Shown: positions 8,185 to 16,243 of the stretch, piece after piece
Layout of the letters: every line of letters starts with the position of its first letter
How positions within the stretch are numbered: position 1 is the stretch's first letter
Program-made: the position numbers and the translations under genes
Virus record (IMG/VR): IMGVR_UViG_3300000115_000047
Span: 1 to 45,540 of that record
Length of the DNA stretch: 45,540 nucleotides
Source: a virus
Reading direction: 5' to 3' (one strand)
The notes under the pieces: generated by a model
Database searches by the model: none
What the model saw: only the letters and a program-made list of their open reading frames with translations
What the model was told of the DNA's origin: nothing

Positions 8185-9213
8185 ATGAGTAATACAAAAG
8201 ACAAGAAACAAGCAGAACTAAAAAAATTAATGAAGAATGTAGGCAAGTGCATTGTTACAGGACAAGAAGTGTATGAAGAAAAACTGAGCTTAAAGAAATT
8301 AAGTGTTAGTCCCGCGTTAGATTTTGCTCTTAATGGTGGAATACAAGAAGGGTCTTGGTTAATAGCAACTGGATTACCAAAGACTGGTAAGACTAGTTCG
8401 ATGCTACACCTAGCAGCAAACGCCCAAAAAGAAGGTAGAGCTGTAATTTATCTAGATGCTGAAGGGCGACTTAAATCATATAATCTAGACGGTATTGACT
8501 TAGATCTAGATAAAATGAAGATCGTTAGGTCTCCAGATGGTAACATTCTTAGTGCGGAAGAGTTTTTGAGTATTATCGAAAACTTAATTCAGCAAGAAGA
8601 ATATAAGGGCGCACTGGTAATTATTGACTCAATGTCTAGTCTTATTCCGTCTAGAGATTTGGGAACAATGGTTGATGGTGAACGGCGACCTGGTCTTCCC
8701 AAAATTCTTTCAGACTTTACTAAGAGAATGGGGCAGATACTACCTCAAACAAAAACGATCCTTATTTTGATTGGTCATGTCATTGCTAATACAAGTGGTT
8801 ATGGCAAGAAATATATAGCTGATGGAGGAATCAAAATCCGATATCAAGCTGACACAATCATAAATGTTAAGAAGAGTGACCCCTGGATGGTTGACGGTCA
8901 AAAAATAGGTCAAATCATTCTCTGGGATATTGAGACCTCTTCATTAGGTGCTAGTGGTACTAACGCCATCAGTTATTTCCGCTACGGAAAAGGACTTGAT
9001 GGTACACAGGAAATTATTGAACTAGCAGACTCTTTCGATATTGTAGAAAAGGCTGGAGCATGGTATTCTTTACCGTTCATGTCTAAGTATGATAAAGATT
9101 ATGAAGAAAAGAAATATAAGTTCCAAGGTGTAAATAAACTCTATGACTTCTTGGAGAATAACATAGAGGCTATGAAAAACCTTGAAACTGAATTGCAAGA
9201 ATATATTGGATGA
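8185..9213 (+). CDS. RecA/UvsX-like recombinase
   Basis: A 342-aa RecA-fold ATPase for strand exchange and recombination-dependent replication. Walker A is GLPKTGKTS (residues 63-71) and Walker B is ALVIIDSMSS (about 143-152). The ETSSLGASG and KYIADGGIKIRYQAD stretches fit the later core of phage RecA/UvsX proteins. An aromatic/charged C-terminus follows. Phage-type length, slightly shorter than bacterial RecA. Its stop overlaps the start of a Vsr-like nuclease gene (ATGA). A role beside DnaB, primase and SSB in the same operon is expected. Confidence 0.9.
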   Translation: MSNTKDKKQAELKKLMKNVGKCIVTGQEVYEEKLSLKKLSVSPALDFALNGGIQEGSWLIATGLPKTGKTSSMLHLAANAQKEGRAVIYLDAEGRLKSYNLDGIDLDLDKMKIVRSPDGNILSAEEFLSIIENLIQQEEYKGALVIIDSMSSLIPSRDLGTMVDGERRPGLPKILSDFTKRMGQILPQTKTILILIGHVIANTSGYGKKYIADGGIKIRYQADTIINVKKSDPWMVDGQKIGQIILWDIETSSLGASGTNAISYFRYGKGLDGTQEIIELADSFDIVEKAGAWYSLPFMSKYDKDYEEKKYKFQGVNKLYDFLENNIEAMKNLETELQEYIG

Positions 9214-9626
9214 AAGTAATAGGTTTTGATGGGAGGGAACATGCTCTGACCTTTAAAAGGGCCAGAGGGAACTCTAAACGAGGTAATAAATCATCCCATC
9301 ATTTACGGGCTAGAGAGTTACTTTCTGAGTTATTTCCTTACGAGAAGATATACGAAGAAGTAACTCTCCCCGGCTCGAAAACCATTTCTACAGGTCTGCT
9401 ATACGCAGACTTTCTTATTCCTAATAAATATATAATTGTAGAAGTGCATGGTAAGCAACATTATGAATACTGCCAGCATTTTCATAAAACAAAAGCTGAT
9501 TTTGCGAAAGCTCGAAAAAGAGACAAGAAGAAAATAGAGTGGTGCGAATTAAACGATTTCACCATAATAATATTACCCTATAATGAAGAACAACAATGGA
9601 AAACTTTGATCCAAAATGCAATCTGA
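9210..9626 (+). CDS. Vsr-like/PD-(D/E)XK endonuclease
   Basis: A 138-aa small nuclease. The core LLYADFLIPNKYIIVEVHG has Asp67 and Glu78 spaced as in the Vsr/DUF559-type PD-(D/E)XK fold, followed by KQHYEY and a helix with KADFAKARKRDKKK. Such proteins in phages often act as free-standing homing or repair endonucleases. It is translationally coupled to recA (ATGA overlap) and may assist recombination, or simply be a mobile nuclease lodged there. A second protein with the same core is encoded at 27746-28528. Catalysis is inferred from the motif. Confidence 0.75.
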   Translation: MKVIGFDGREHALTFKRARGNSKRGNKSSHHLRARELLSELFPYEKIYEEVTLPGSKTISTGLLYADFLIPNKYIIVEVHGKQHYEYCQHFHKTKADFAKARKRDKKKIEWCELNDFTIIILPYNEEQQWKTLIQNAI

Positions 9627-10093
9627 ATGACGAAGAAAAAGAGATGATTGAAAAGATTGAAGCATTTATAAGTAAGTATGAGATTGGTGAAAACTTAGGC
9701 TTAATCAAACTAGACCCAGCAGTCTGCGAATCGCTAAACATTGATAGAGGGACTATGGCAGAAATGTCTTCAGAAGATATTTATCATAGCGCTTATTTAA
9801 TACAGGCTTATATTGGCAAAACAACAAACCAGAAAAATAAAAACAAGATAATACTTTTTCAAATAGAATCCGCATATAGGGATGCGATTAATCATTATCT
9901 CTTTTCTATGACTTTTCCCAACTATACAAAAAATGAAACAAAAGAAGAAATGATTTGCGATAAGCACCCAATGGTTTTTAAACTAAGAGAATTAACGAGA
10001 AAGATACAAAGCATATTAATACTATATGACGACTTTATTGAACCTTTAAAGAAGATGGCTGACACATTGTTTTATGTAGGGAGAACAAAATGA
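9596..10093 (+). CDS. Hypothetical helical protein (165 aa)
   Basis: Not recognised. The acidic N-terminus (NDEEKEMIEKIEAFISKYE) and much of the rest look helical; no catalytic motif or transmembrane segment is visible. It overlaps the nuclease gene by 31 bases and the next start by 4 (ATGA). Its place between the recombinase and the helicase genes suggests a replication accessory protein, unproven. Confidence 0.6.
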   Translation: MENFDPKCNLNDEEKEMIEKIEAFISKYEIGENLGLIKLDPAVCESLNIDRGTMAEMSSEDIYHSAYLIQAYIGKTTNQKNKNKIILFQIESAYRDAINHYLFSMTFPNYTKNETKEEMICDKHPMVFKLRELTRKIQSILILYDDFIEPLKKMADTLFYVGRTK

Positions 10094-10554
10094 AATTACT
10101 ACAAGGACTGCAAAAACTAAAAGAAGGTATTGAGACTGGTAACACCGCACTTATTGAAGAAGGCTACTCATTACTCACTGGTGAGGAAATTAGTTTTCCG
10201 ACTAAGTCAGAGACTGTAGAAAAAGTTTCAATACCAATAGAGACATACACTCCTGAACCTGAAAATGTGCAAATCCTAGAGATGGATTTCACGATGGATA
10301 AAGATAAAACAAATGCTGAAAAAAAAGAATTTGTAAATAAATTTGATCCTGGTCTTGACACCGACAAAGAAGACGGCTATGACCTCATAAATGACAACAT
10401 TAAACCCACGGAGAGAACAAGAAAACCTCATAAAAATGTAAAAGTATTTTGTCAAGATTGTCAAAAAAATATAGAAGTTGATCCGCAGTTCAAAAAGGAA
10501 CCATATTTCTGTGACTTCATCAAACTCGGACAGAAATGTCCCGTCAGCCAATAA
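10090..10554 (+). CDS. Hypothetical protein with C-terminal zinc-knuckle
   Basis: A 154-aa protein. The N-terminal 35 residues are helical (LQGLQKLKEGIETGNTAL), the middle is acidic and probably disordered, and the last 40 residues carry CQDC then C-x8-C (FCDFIKLGQKC), a possible zinc ribbon. ATGA overlap with the preceding gene. Its 3' end overlaps the probable start of the DnaB-like helicase gene. The acidic linker plus zinc module could mark a helicase loader or adaptor, but I see no AAA+ motif, so this is only a positional guess. Confidence 0.6.
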   Translation: MKLLQGLQKLKEGIETGNTALIEEGYSLLTGEEISFPTKSETVEKVSIPIETYTPEPENVQILEMDFTMDKDKTNAEKKEFVNKFDPGLDTDKEDGYDLINDNIKPTERTRKPHKNVKVFCQDCQKNIEVDPQFKKEPYFCDFIKLGQKCPVSQ

Positions 10555-12019
10555 CGTTGCTTCAGAGAAAGCCGTATTGTCTGGGATGATACGGTATGGT
10601 TATGATGCTTTTTTAGATGTTACAGGTCTTATAGAAGAAGAGACCTTTACAATTGATGAAAACAAGGTTATATACAAATGTCTTTTTAAAATCTTTGAAA
10701 CATCGCAAAATGTAGATTTAACATCGATCTTATCGGCGGCTCAACAGCTTAACCTGTCTGAGTATGTTGAGAAGAAAGATGTCTTAAATCACATTAAACA
10801 CTTGATGAATTATGATGTGCATGTCGAGAATATCAGGCAACATGCGCAGAAAATTCGCAAACTACAGTTAACTAGAGACTTACAAAATGAATTAAGAGAA
10901 ATCTACAAATCATTGTCAGAAGTAGATGGTGATGAGACGGTAACCGAAATTGTTTCAATACCAGAAACACAAATACAAAATGCCTGTCTTAAATATATTC
11001 GGGAAGACAATAGCACTACCAAGTTGATTGGTAAAGATTTAGATGAGTACCTCGACCTTTTAAAAGCAAATGAAGAAACGGACCCTGGAGTAAGTAGCGG
11101 GTTTCCAATTTATGACAGGGCGATTGGTGGCGGGTTTCGTCGCGGTGCTGTAGATTTAATTGGGGCGAGAGCAAAATGCGGGAAGTCTACACTAGCAGAT
11201 AACGTGGCATTAAGTATTGCTGATCGGGGAACGCCAGTATTGATTCTCGACACAGAAATGAGTCAAGAAGATCACTGGAACAGACTTCTGGCTAACCTGT
11301 CTGGGGTTGCTATCAATGACATATCGTCTTCTAAATTCAATAAAGAAAAACAACTTATTGATAATGTTGAAGAAGCCGCTGAAAAAGTAAAAGAAATACC
11401 ATACCATTATATTAGTGTTGCGGGAAAATCATTTGATGAGATAATAGGGATTGCTAGAAGATGGTTATTTAAACATGTTGGGTACAATGACGAAGGCAGG
11501 ATGAATGACTGTTTGATAATTTATGATTATCTTAAATTAATGACTTCGGAAAGTATAAATAACAATGTTGCGGAATTTCAAGCACTCGGCTTCCAAATCA
11601 CACAATTACACAACTTCTGCGTAGAACATGATGTACCATGTTTGGCATTTGTACAATTAAATAGAGACGGTATCACAAGAGAATCTGAAGATGTTATTTC
11701 CGGGTCGGATAGATTGATCTGGTTATGTACATCTTTTTCTATTTTTAAAGCAAGGAGTCCAGAGGAAATAGCGGAAGAGAATTTAGGTAACGGTGTTAAC
11801 AGGAGATTAATACCTGTTGTTGCAAGGCACGGTCCAGGTATGGATGGTAACAGCATATTTATGAGAATGACAGGTGAGTTAGCGAAATTAGAAGAGATAG
11901 GTACTAAACGAGATGCTGAAAGAATACACAGAGAACAACAAGATGGATTCCCAGATAAAGAAGAACCAGATCAAGAGGTCAGCGATTCTTCAGATGGAGA
12001 AATTGACGAAGGCTCTTGA
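10511..12019 (+). CDS. dnaB: DnaB-like replicative DNA helicase
   Basis: A roughly 500-aa hexameric-type helicase. The N-terminal DnaB domain starts at NVASEKAVLSGMI; the RecA-fold C-terminal domain has Walker A GARAKCGKST, DTEMSQEDH, Walker B LIIYDYLKL and a QLNRDG segment typical of DnaB motif 4. The acidic tail (EEPDQEVSDSSDGEIDE) is likely disordered. GTG 10511 is the preferred start because AAGGA lies about 11 bases upstream and the DnaB fold starts soon after; an in-frame TTG at 10478 would only lengthen the N-terminus. It overlaps the zinc-knuckle gene upstream and the primase gene downstream. Confidence 0.9.
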   Translation: MTSSNSDRNVPSANNVASEKAVLSGMIRYGYDAFLDVTGLIEEETFTIDENKVIYKCLFKIFETSQNVDLTSILSAAQQLNLSEYVEKKDVLNHIKHLMNYDVHVENIRQHAQKIRKLQLTRDLQNELREIYKSLSEVDGDETVTEIVSIPETQIQNACLKYIREDNSTTKLIGKDLDEYLDLLKANEETDPGVSSGFPIYDRAIGGGFRRGAVDLIGARAKCGKSTLADNVALSIADRGTPVLILDTEMSQEDHWNRLLANLSGVAINDISSSKFNKEKQLIDNVEEAAEKVKEIPYHYISVAGKSFDEIIGIARRWLFKHVGYNDEGRMNDCLIIYDYLKLMTSESINNNVAEFQALGFQITQLHNFCVEHDVPCLAFVQLNRDGITRESEDVISGSDRLIWLCTSFSIFKARSPEEIAEENLGNGVNRRLIPVVARHGPGMDGNSIFMRMTGELAKLEEIGTKRDAERIHREQQDGFPDKEEPDQEVSDSSDGEIDEGS

Positions 12020-12974
12020 TATAGATTTGTTTCATAGTGCTGATAAACTAATAGGGGCGTGTCCTGTTCATAACGGTGACAACCCATCCGGCTTCAATAT
12101 CAACGTTGATCCAGAATCTGAATGGGCCGGTGCGTGGTTTTGTAATACACAAAAATGTCACGAAAAGTTCCCCAATGATATACTTGGTTTAATCCAAGGC
12201 ATTTTGAGCAGAAAAATGAATAAGGAAGTCTCATTTCAAGAAACACTTGAATATATACAATCTGTTATTTCAGTTGACAAGACTGCAATAAGGGTTGATA
12301 ATTATGATGTAGTGCATCAGGTGTTTAGCAAAAAGACTAATAATAACATACTTTGTTATAGAGACAGGTTTGTAAAGACCCTAACCATTCCCTGTCCATA
12401 CTTTACAAATAGAGGTTTCTCAAAAGAAGTTCTGGAAGAATTTGGTATTGGGTTTTGCAGCGACCAAACAAAACCTATGTATAACCGAAGTGTTTTCCCA
12501 ATTTTTAACCCTGGCAATTTTGATAATAATGAGATCATTGGTGTTGTTGGTAGATCTATAGAAAAGAATCCAAAGGAAAAGTGGAAATTCAGCAAAGGTT
12601 TCTCTGCCGGTAAGAATCTGTTTGGATACAATAAAGCATACGAGAGAATGAAGAGAACCGGCTCGGCGGTGCTAGTAGAAGGTCAGGGTGATGTTCTTCG
12701 GTTATACGAGGCGGGTATTCTTAATTGCGTTGGAATTTTTGGTTGTGATCTAAATGATGAACAAAGCATCTTGCTAGAACGAGCATCAGTAGATAATATA
12801 ATCCTTGCCCTTGATAACGACAAGGCTGGACAACAGGGTAGAGATAAGATTATCAAAAAATACGGTAAGATGTTTAACTTAAAAACTGTTAGCTTCAGTA
12901 AGAAAGATATTGGCGAGCTAACAGTTGAAGAAATCCAAGAACAAATTATGCCACAAATAAAGAAATATGTTTAA
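11994..12974 (+). CDS. DnaG-like primase (CHC2 zinc finger plus TOPRIM)
   Basis: A phage DNA primase making RNA primers for the DnaE-type polymerase. The CHC2-type zinc site is visible near the N-terminus (CPVHNGDNPSGF, then FCNTQKC; Cys23, His26, Cys50, Cys55 from this start). A middle catalytic-core region follows, then TOPRIM motifs AVLVEGQGDV (catalytic Glu) and ILALDNDKAGQQG (DxD). At about 326 aa it is shorter than bacterial DnaG and lacks an obvious C-terminal helicase-binding domain. Start choice: ATG 11994 gives a 26-base overlap with the helicase gene; longer in-frame ATGs at 11943 and 11913 would overlap more than is usual here. Confidence 0.88.
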   Translation: MEKLTKALDIDLFHSADKLIGACPVHNGDNPSGFNINVDPESEWAGAWFCNTQKCHEKFPNDILGLIQGILSRKMNKEVSFQETLEYIQSVISVDKTAIRVDNYDVVHQVFSKKTNNNILCYRDRFVKTLTIPCPYFTNRGFSKEVLEEFGIGFCSDQTKPMYNRSVFPIFNPGNFDNNEIIGVVGRSIEKNPKEKWKFSKGFSAGKNLFGYNKAYERMKRTGSAVLVEGQGDVLRLYEAGILNCVGIFGCDLNDEQSILLERASVDNIILALDNDKAGQQGRDKIIKKYGKMFNLKTVSFSKKDIGELTVEEIQEQIMPQIKKYV

Positions 12975-13771
12975 TGTCAAACATCGTAGCATTTGCTGGT
13001 GCTAAACAATCCGGTAAAACCACATCTGTAAATTTTCTTCATGGGTATGAAATGAAATCTCATGGTTTCATTAAGAAGTTTTTTGTAGATGAGCATGGTA
13101 GACTAGTTGTTAATGCTAAATACCTAGATGATAACGACAAAGAGTTTGAGTCTATGGGTGTGTTTGATGTTTTTCAAGATAGTCAAAGTTTTGTGGACTA
13201 TGCATCAAGCACCTTTTGGCCTTTCGTCAGGGCTTATAATTTCGCAGACCCGCTAAAGAGAATGTGCATGGGTCTTTTTGGTCTGACTCGTGAGCAGTGT
13301 TATGGTACAGATGAAGAAAAGAACAGTCTGACCGATATTCTGTGGGACGATATTCCTATTGTGCTAACCGGAGGTAAGTTTCAAACCTTTGATGGTAGTA
13401 AGTCAAATTCCGGCCCAATGACAGCCCGCGAGTTCATGCAAACTTTTGGGACAAACATCTGTCGTAGAATCAAAAACGACGTATGGGTTTCTCTCTGCAT
13501 TAACCAGATCAAAGAAGAAAACCCCAACCTAGCACTCATTGGCGACTGCCGATTCAAAAACGAAATTGACATCGTCCATGAAGCTGGCGGTAAGGTTATT
13601 TACTTTACCAGAAATTCAGAAACCTCAGATGGACATGATAGCGAAAGAGCATCTGAATACAAGGAACACTATGATTGTATTATTGATAATACAAATATTG
13701 GTGTAGAAGAACAGAATAAGCTTGTGCTTGAACAGATTCAGGCATGGGGAATTTTACCTAAATACATATAA
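12974..13771 (+). CDS. Deoxynucleoside monophosphate kinase
   Basis: A 265-aa P-loop kinase that phosphorylates dNMPs to dNDPs, related to the T4 gene 1-type dNMP kinases. The P-loop is GAKQSGKTT (residues 9-17). The ADPLKRM, REFMQTFGTNICR and IGDCRFKNEID segments match phage dNMP kinases. It complements the reductase, dCMP deaminase and dUTPase upstream. The stop of the primase and this start share a base (TAATG). Confidence 0.85.
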   Translation: MSNIVAFAGAKQSGKTTSVNFLHGYEMKSHGFIKKFFVDEHGRLVVNAKYLDDNDKEFESMGVFDVFQDSQSFVDYASSTFWPFVRAYNFADPLKRMCMGLFGLTREQCYGTDEEKNSLTDILWDDIPIVLTGGKFQTFDGSKSNSGPMTAREFMQTFGTNICRRIKNDVWVSLCINQIKEENPNLALIGDCRFKNEIDIVHEAGGKVIYFTRNSETSDGHDSERASEYKEHYDCIIDNTNIGVEEQNKLVLEQIQAWGILPKYI

Positions 13772-13783
13772 GAATTTTGATAT

Positions 13784-14824
13784 ATGTTAGTATGTTATCA
13801 TAGATCTAGTTCACTTGGTCAGTTAGAGTTTTGTGAACAGAAGTTCTTTCTCCAATACAACCTGTCATTACGGGATAAAACCAACAAGAAAGCACTTCTT
13901 GGTACGGTTGTTCATCGTGCATTGCAGTTATTGGCAGACAAGAATCTGGCGCAGAAGAACAAGGTCGGTAAGGTTATCAATGATGATATCCCCAACCTGT
14001 CTTACAAAAAATGTGATGACCTACCACACATAACCGAATTATGTTTTGACTACTATGCAGAACATGAACCAGAAGTAGAACTAACAAAAGCAGACTTGAG
14101 AACATGCATAAAATGGGTCGAGAAAGCCGTAGCATATAATGACGGTGAGCTAGACCCAAGAAATCAAAATGTTCATGCTACAGAGCTATTCTTTGATATT
14201 GAAATCAAGAAACCTTGGGCAAAATACCGATATGAAGTTGATGGAGAAGTGCTAGAGGGTTATTTATCTATTAAAGGAACAATAGATTTAATTACCCAAG
14301 AAGACGATAAGTACTTTCAGGTATTAGATTACAAAACCGGCAAGCGTATTGATTGGGCGACTGGAGAAGTTAAAACCCCGGAAAAACTACAGAAAGACAC
14401 GCAGCTTCTTCTGTACTACTATGCGCTCAAAAATATGTACCCGGATTGGGAATTCTTTGTTAGTATTTATTATATTAACGACTCAAAGATAGATGGGGTG
14501 GATGTTCCCGGTGGTTTGTTTAGTATGGTATTCGACGAAGAAGATTACCAAAAAGCAGAAGATATACTAAGACAAAAGTTTGAGTATATTAGATCTGTAG
14601 AACAACCAAAACTACTATCACGAGAAAACACACACTGGAAATGTAAATACCTGTGTAAATTTTCTGAAGAATGGGAAAATTCCGGAAAATCCACTTGCCA
14701 TTTCTTCCGAGACATGGTAAAATCAGAAGGAATTGTAAAGACCATTGAACAATACGGTGATGTGTCAAAGATATCAAAATATGGTGATGGTGGTGGAAGA
14801 TTAGCAGAAGATAGGGTTAAATAA
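13784..14824 (+). CDS. RecB/Cas4-like PD-(D/E)XK nuclease with possible Fe-S cluster
   Basis: A 346-aa exonuclease-type protein. Motifs in order: GTVVHRAL (His44), KGTIDLI (Asp168), VLDYKTGK (Asp182, Lys184) and QLLLYYYA (Gln207, Tyr211), the RecB/AddB/Cas4 nuclease order. Cys17 together with Cys287, Cys291 and Cys305 could bind a 4Fe-4S cluster that pins the N- and C-termini, as in AddB and Cas4; the spacing is not the exact family pattern, so this is tentative. No cas genes or repeats are nearby, so a CRISPR role is unlikely; a DNA end-processing role in recombination is more likely. Confidence 0.85.
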   Translation: MLVCYHRSSSLGQLEFCEQKFFLQYNLSLRDKTNKKALLGTVVHRALQLLADKNLAQKNKVGKVINDDIPNLSYKKCDDLPHITELCFDYYAEHEPEVELTKADLRTCIKWVEKAVAYNDGELDPRNQNVHATELFFDIEIKKPWAKYRYEVDGEVLEGYLSIKGTIDLITQEDDKYFQVLDYKTGKRIDWATGEVKTPEKLQKDTQLLLYYYALKNMYPDWEFFVSIYYINDSKIDGVDVPGGLFSMVFDEEDYQKAEDILRQKFEYIRSVEQPKLLSRENTHWKCKYLCKFSEEWENSGKSTCHFFRDMVKSEGIVKTIEQYGDVSKISKYGDGGGRLAEDRVK

Positions 14825-15697
14825 ATGTATGATATTCTAAACGAAGTTAAAGACATACAGACTTATAATCGATCATTTTTAAAATGGGCTGGCGGCAAAA
14901 CAAAGATTTTACCAAAGATACTCAAGCATTTTAAGTCATCAGAAAGGTTTGTTGAACCTTTTTTTGGTGGGGGTTCTGTTTTTTTAAATATTCAATATAA
15001 TAAGTGTTTAATAAATGATATCAATCCCGATCTAACGCTTATATGGTCATGCGTCAAAGAACGCGGACCTTTCTTTCTAGAAAGATGCTGTTCATTATTT
15101 ACCGAAGAAAACAATAAAAAAGATAGATATTATGAATTAAGAGAAAAATTCAACCAATTGGAAAAAAATAAAAATTCTAAAAAGCATGACGTTGAAAGAG
15201 CTTCATTATTTCTATACTTGAACAAACATTGCTGGAATGGTTTATGTAGATATAGCACTACAAAAGATGGTTTTCTTAAATTCAATGTGCCTTATGCAAA
15301 CTATAAAACAGTGAACTGCCCAAAAGATAAATTAGATTTTTGTCAGAGTCATTTAAATAATCATGATATACAAATAGAAAATAAAGATTTTAGAGAAATT
15401 TTTGACATGGTTAATCCCGGCGATATGATATATTGTGATCCACCATATGTTCCAATAAGTGACACTTCATACTTTACAGAATATGCTGGTGGTACATTTA
15501 CAGAAAAAGATCAGGAAGATTTATTAGATCTATCACTAAAAGCTGTAGAAAAAGGATGTAAAGTTGTAATATCTAATTCTTTGTGCGATAAAACATTGGA
15601 TTTATATTACGGTCTAGATTACGAAGAGATAAAAGTAACTAGAAATATTGGCGGTGGTGGAATAGTCAAGGAATTAATAGTTAGCTTAGGACAATAA
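14825..15697 (+). CDS. dam: Dam-type DNA adenine-N6 methyltransferase
   Basis: A 290-aa class-alpha amino-methyltransferase. Visible motifs: FLKWAGGK (residues 18-25), EPFFGGGSV (44-52, SAM binding) and DPPY (205-208, catalytic), in the Dam order. By family the likely target is GATC. GATC is frequent in this window, so the phage does not avoid the site and would rely on methylation. The start follows the preceding stop directly. It is one base upstream of a predicted PD-(D/E)XK nuclease gene, suggesting a restriction-modification pair, though it could instead protect phage DNA from host enzymes. Confidence 0.9.
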   Translation: MYDILNEVKDIQTYNRSFLKWAGGKTKILPKILKHFKSSERFVEPFFGGGSVFLNIQYNKCLINDINPDLTLIWSCVKERGPFFLERCCSLFTEENNKKDRYYELREKFNQLEKNKNSKKHDVERASLFLYLNKHCWNGLCRYSTTKDGFLKFNVPYANYKTVNCPKDKLDFCQSHLNNHDIQIENKDFREIFDMVNPGDMIYCDPPYVPISDTSYFTEYAGGTFTEKDQEDLLDLSLKAVEKGCKVVISNSLCDKTLDLYYGLDYEEIKVTRNIGGGGIVKELIVSLGQ

Positions 15698-15698
15698 T

Positions 15699-16223
15699 AT
15701 GACTTGTCGCGGAAAAGACAAAGAGTTAGAGTATAAAGAGCTACTAGATCAGAATTGTATAAAATATGAATATCAATTCAAGTATACCATACTTAATTTC
15801 AACAATAAAATAAATAAAGTAGCTGATTTTGTATTATATATTGACGAAAAAAGGTATTGTGTAGAAATAAAAAATCAAAATAATTCTGGCAGCACCATTG
15901 AAAAAATAGGCGGCTTTACAGACTATTTTATCTACGATAAGAACTGTGGGCATAATGAAATGCCGTTTGATGAGGTTTTAATCGTAGTATCAGGATCTGA
16001 ATTGGTTGATAAGAGTAATAATATGTTGATATCTAAAAATATTTATCCATTTTCTAATGCAATTAATAACAAAAACTTAATATTACCAATAAGTATAATA
16101 ACCGAAGAAGCCTCTTATGAAAAATTCAACATAGTAAAAAAAACACCAAAACCATCTATTGCTGAAATTGCTAATAGTTTTATGTGGAGATCACAAAAAA
16201 CTCAGCTTGAATTAAACTTTTAG
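15699..16223 (+). CDS. Predicted PD-(D/E)XK restriction-type endonuclease beside Dam
   Basis: A 174-aa protein with a nuclease core at residues 40-72: VADFVLYIDEKRYCVEIKNQ gives Asp43, Glu56 and Lys58 (D-x12-E-x-K), followed by NNSGSTIEKI, a segment typical of predicted type II endonucleases. Codon use and AT-richness resemble the Dam gene and look somewhat more AT-rich than neighbours. Gap to Dam is one base. Inference: cognate restriction enzyme of a GATC-type system or a phage nuclease for degrading unmethylated host or rival DNA. I cannot assign the exact family without a search. Confidence 0.65.
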   Translation: MTCRGKDKELEYKELLDQNCIKYEYQFKYTILNFNNKINKVADFVLYIDEKRYCVEIKNQNNSGSTIEKIGGFTDYFIYDKNCGHNEMPFDEVLIVVSGSELVDKSNNMLISKNIYPFSNAINNKNLILPISIITEEASYEKFNIVKKTPKPSIAEIANSFMWRSQKTQLELNF

Positions 16224-16243
16224 TAAAATGTTAGGCATTTGAA

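Noticed and set aside
12182-12200. A third look-alike of the RNA inner hairpin (CTTGGTTTAATCCAAG) inside the primase gene
   Set aside because: It is inside a well-conserved coding segment (LGLIQGI), lacks the outer CTARGT/ACYTAG stem, and the match is short enough to be chance.
13784-14824. Cas4-like nuclease as a sign of a phage CRISPR system
   Set aside because: No repeat array or other cas gene is visible; the nuclease fits a RecB/AddB-like role in the replication operon.
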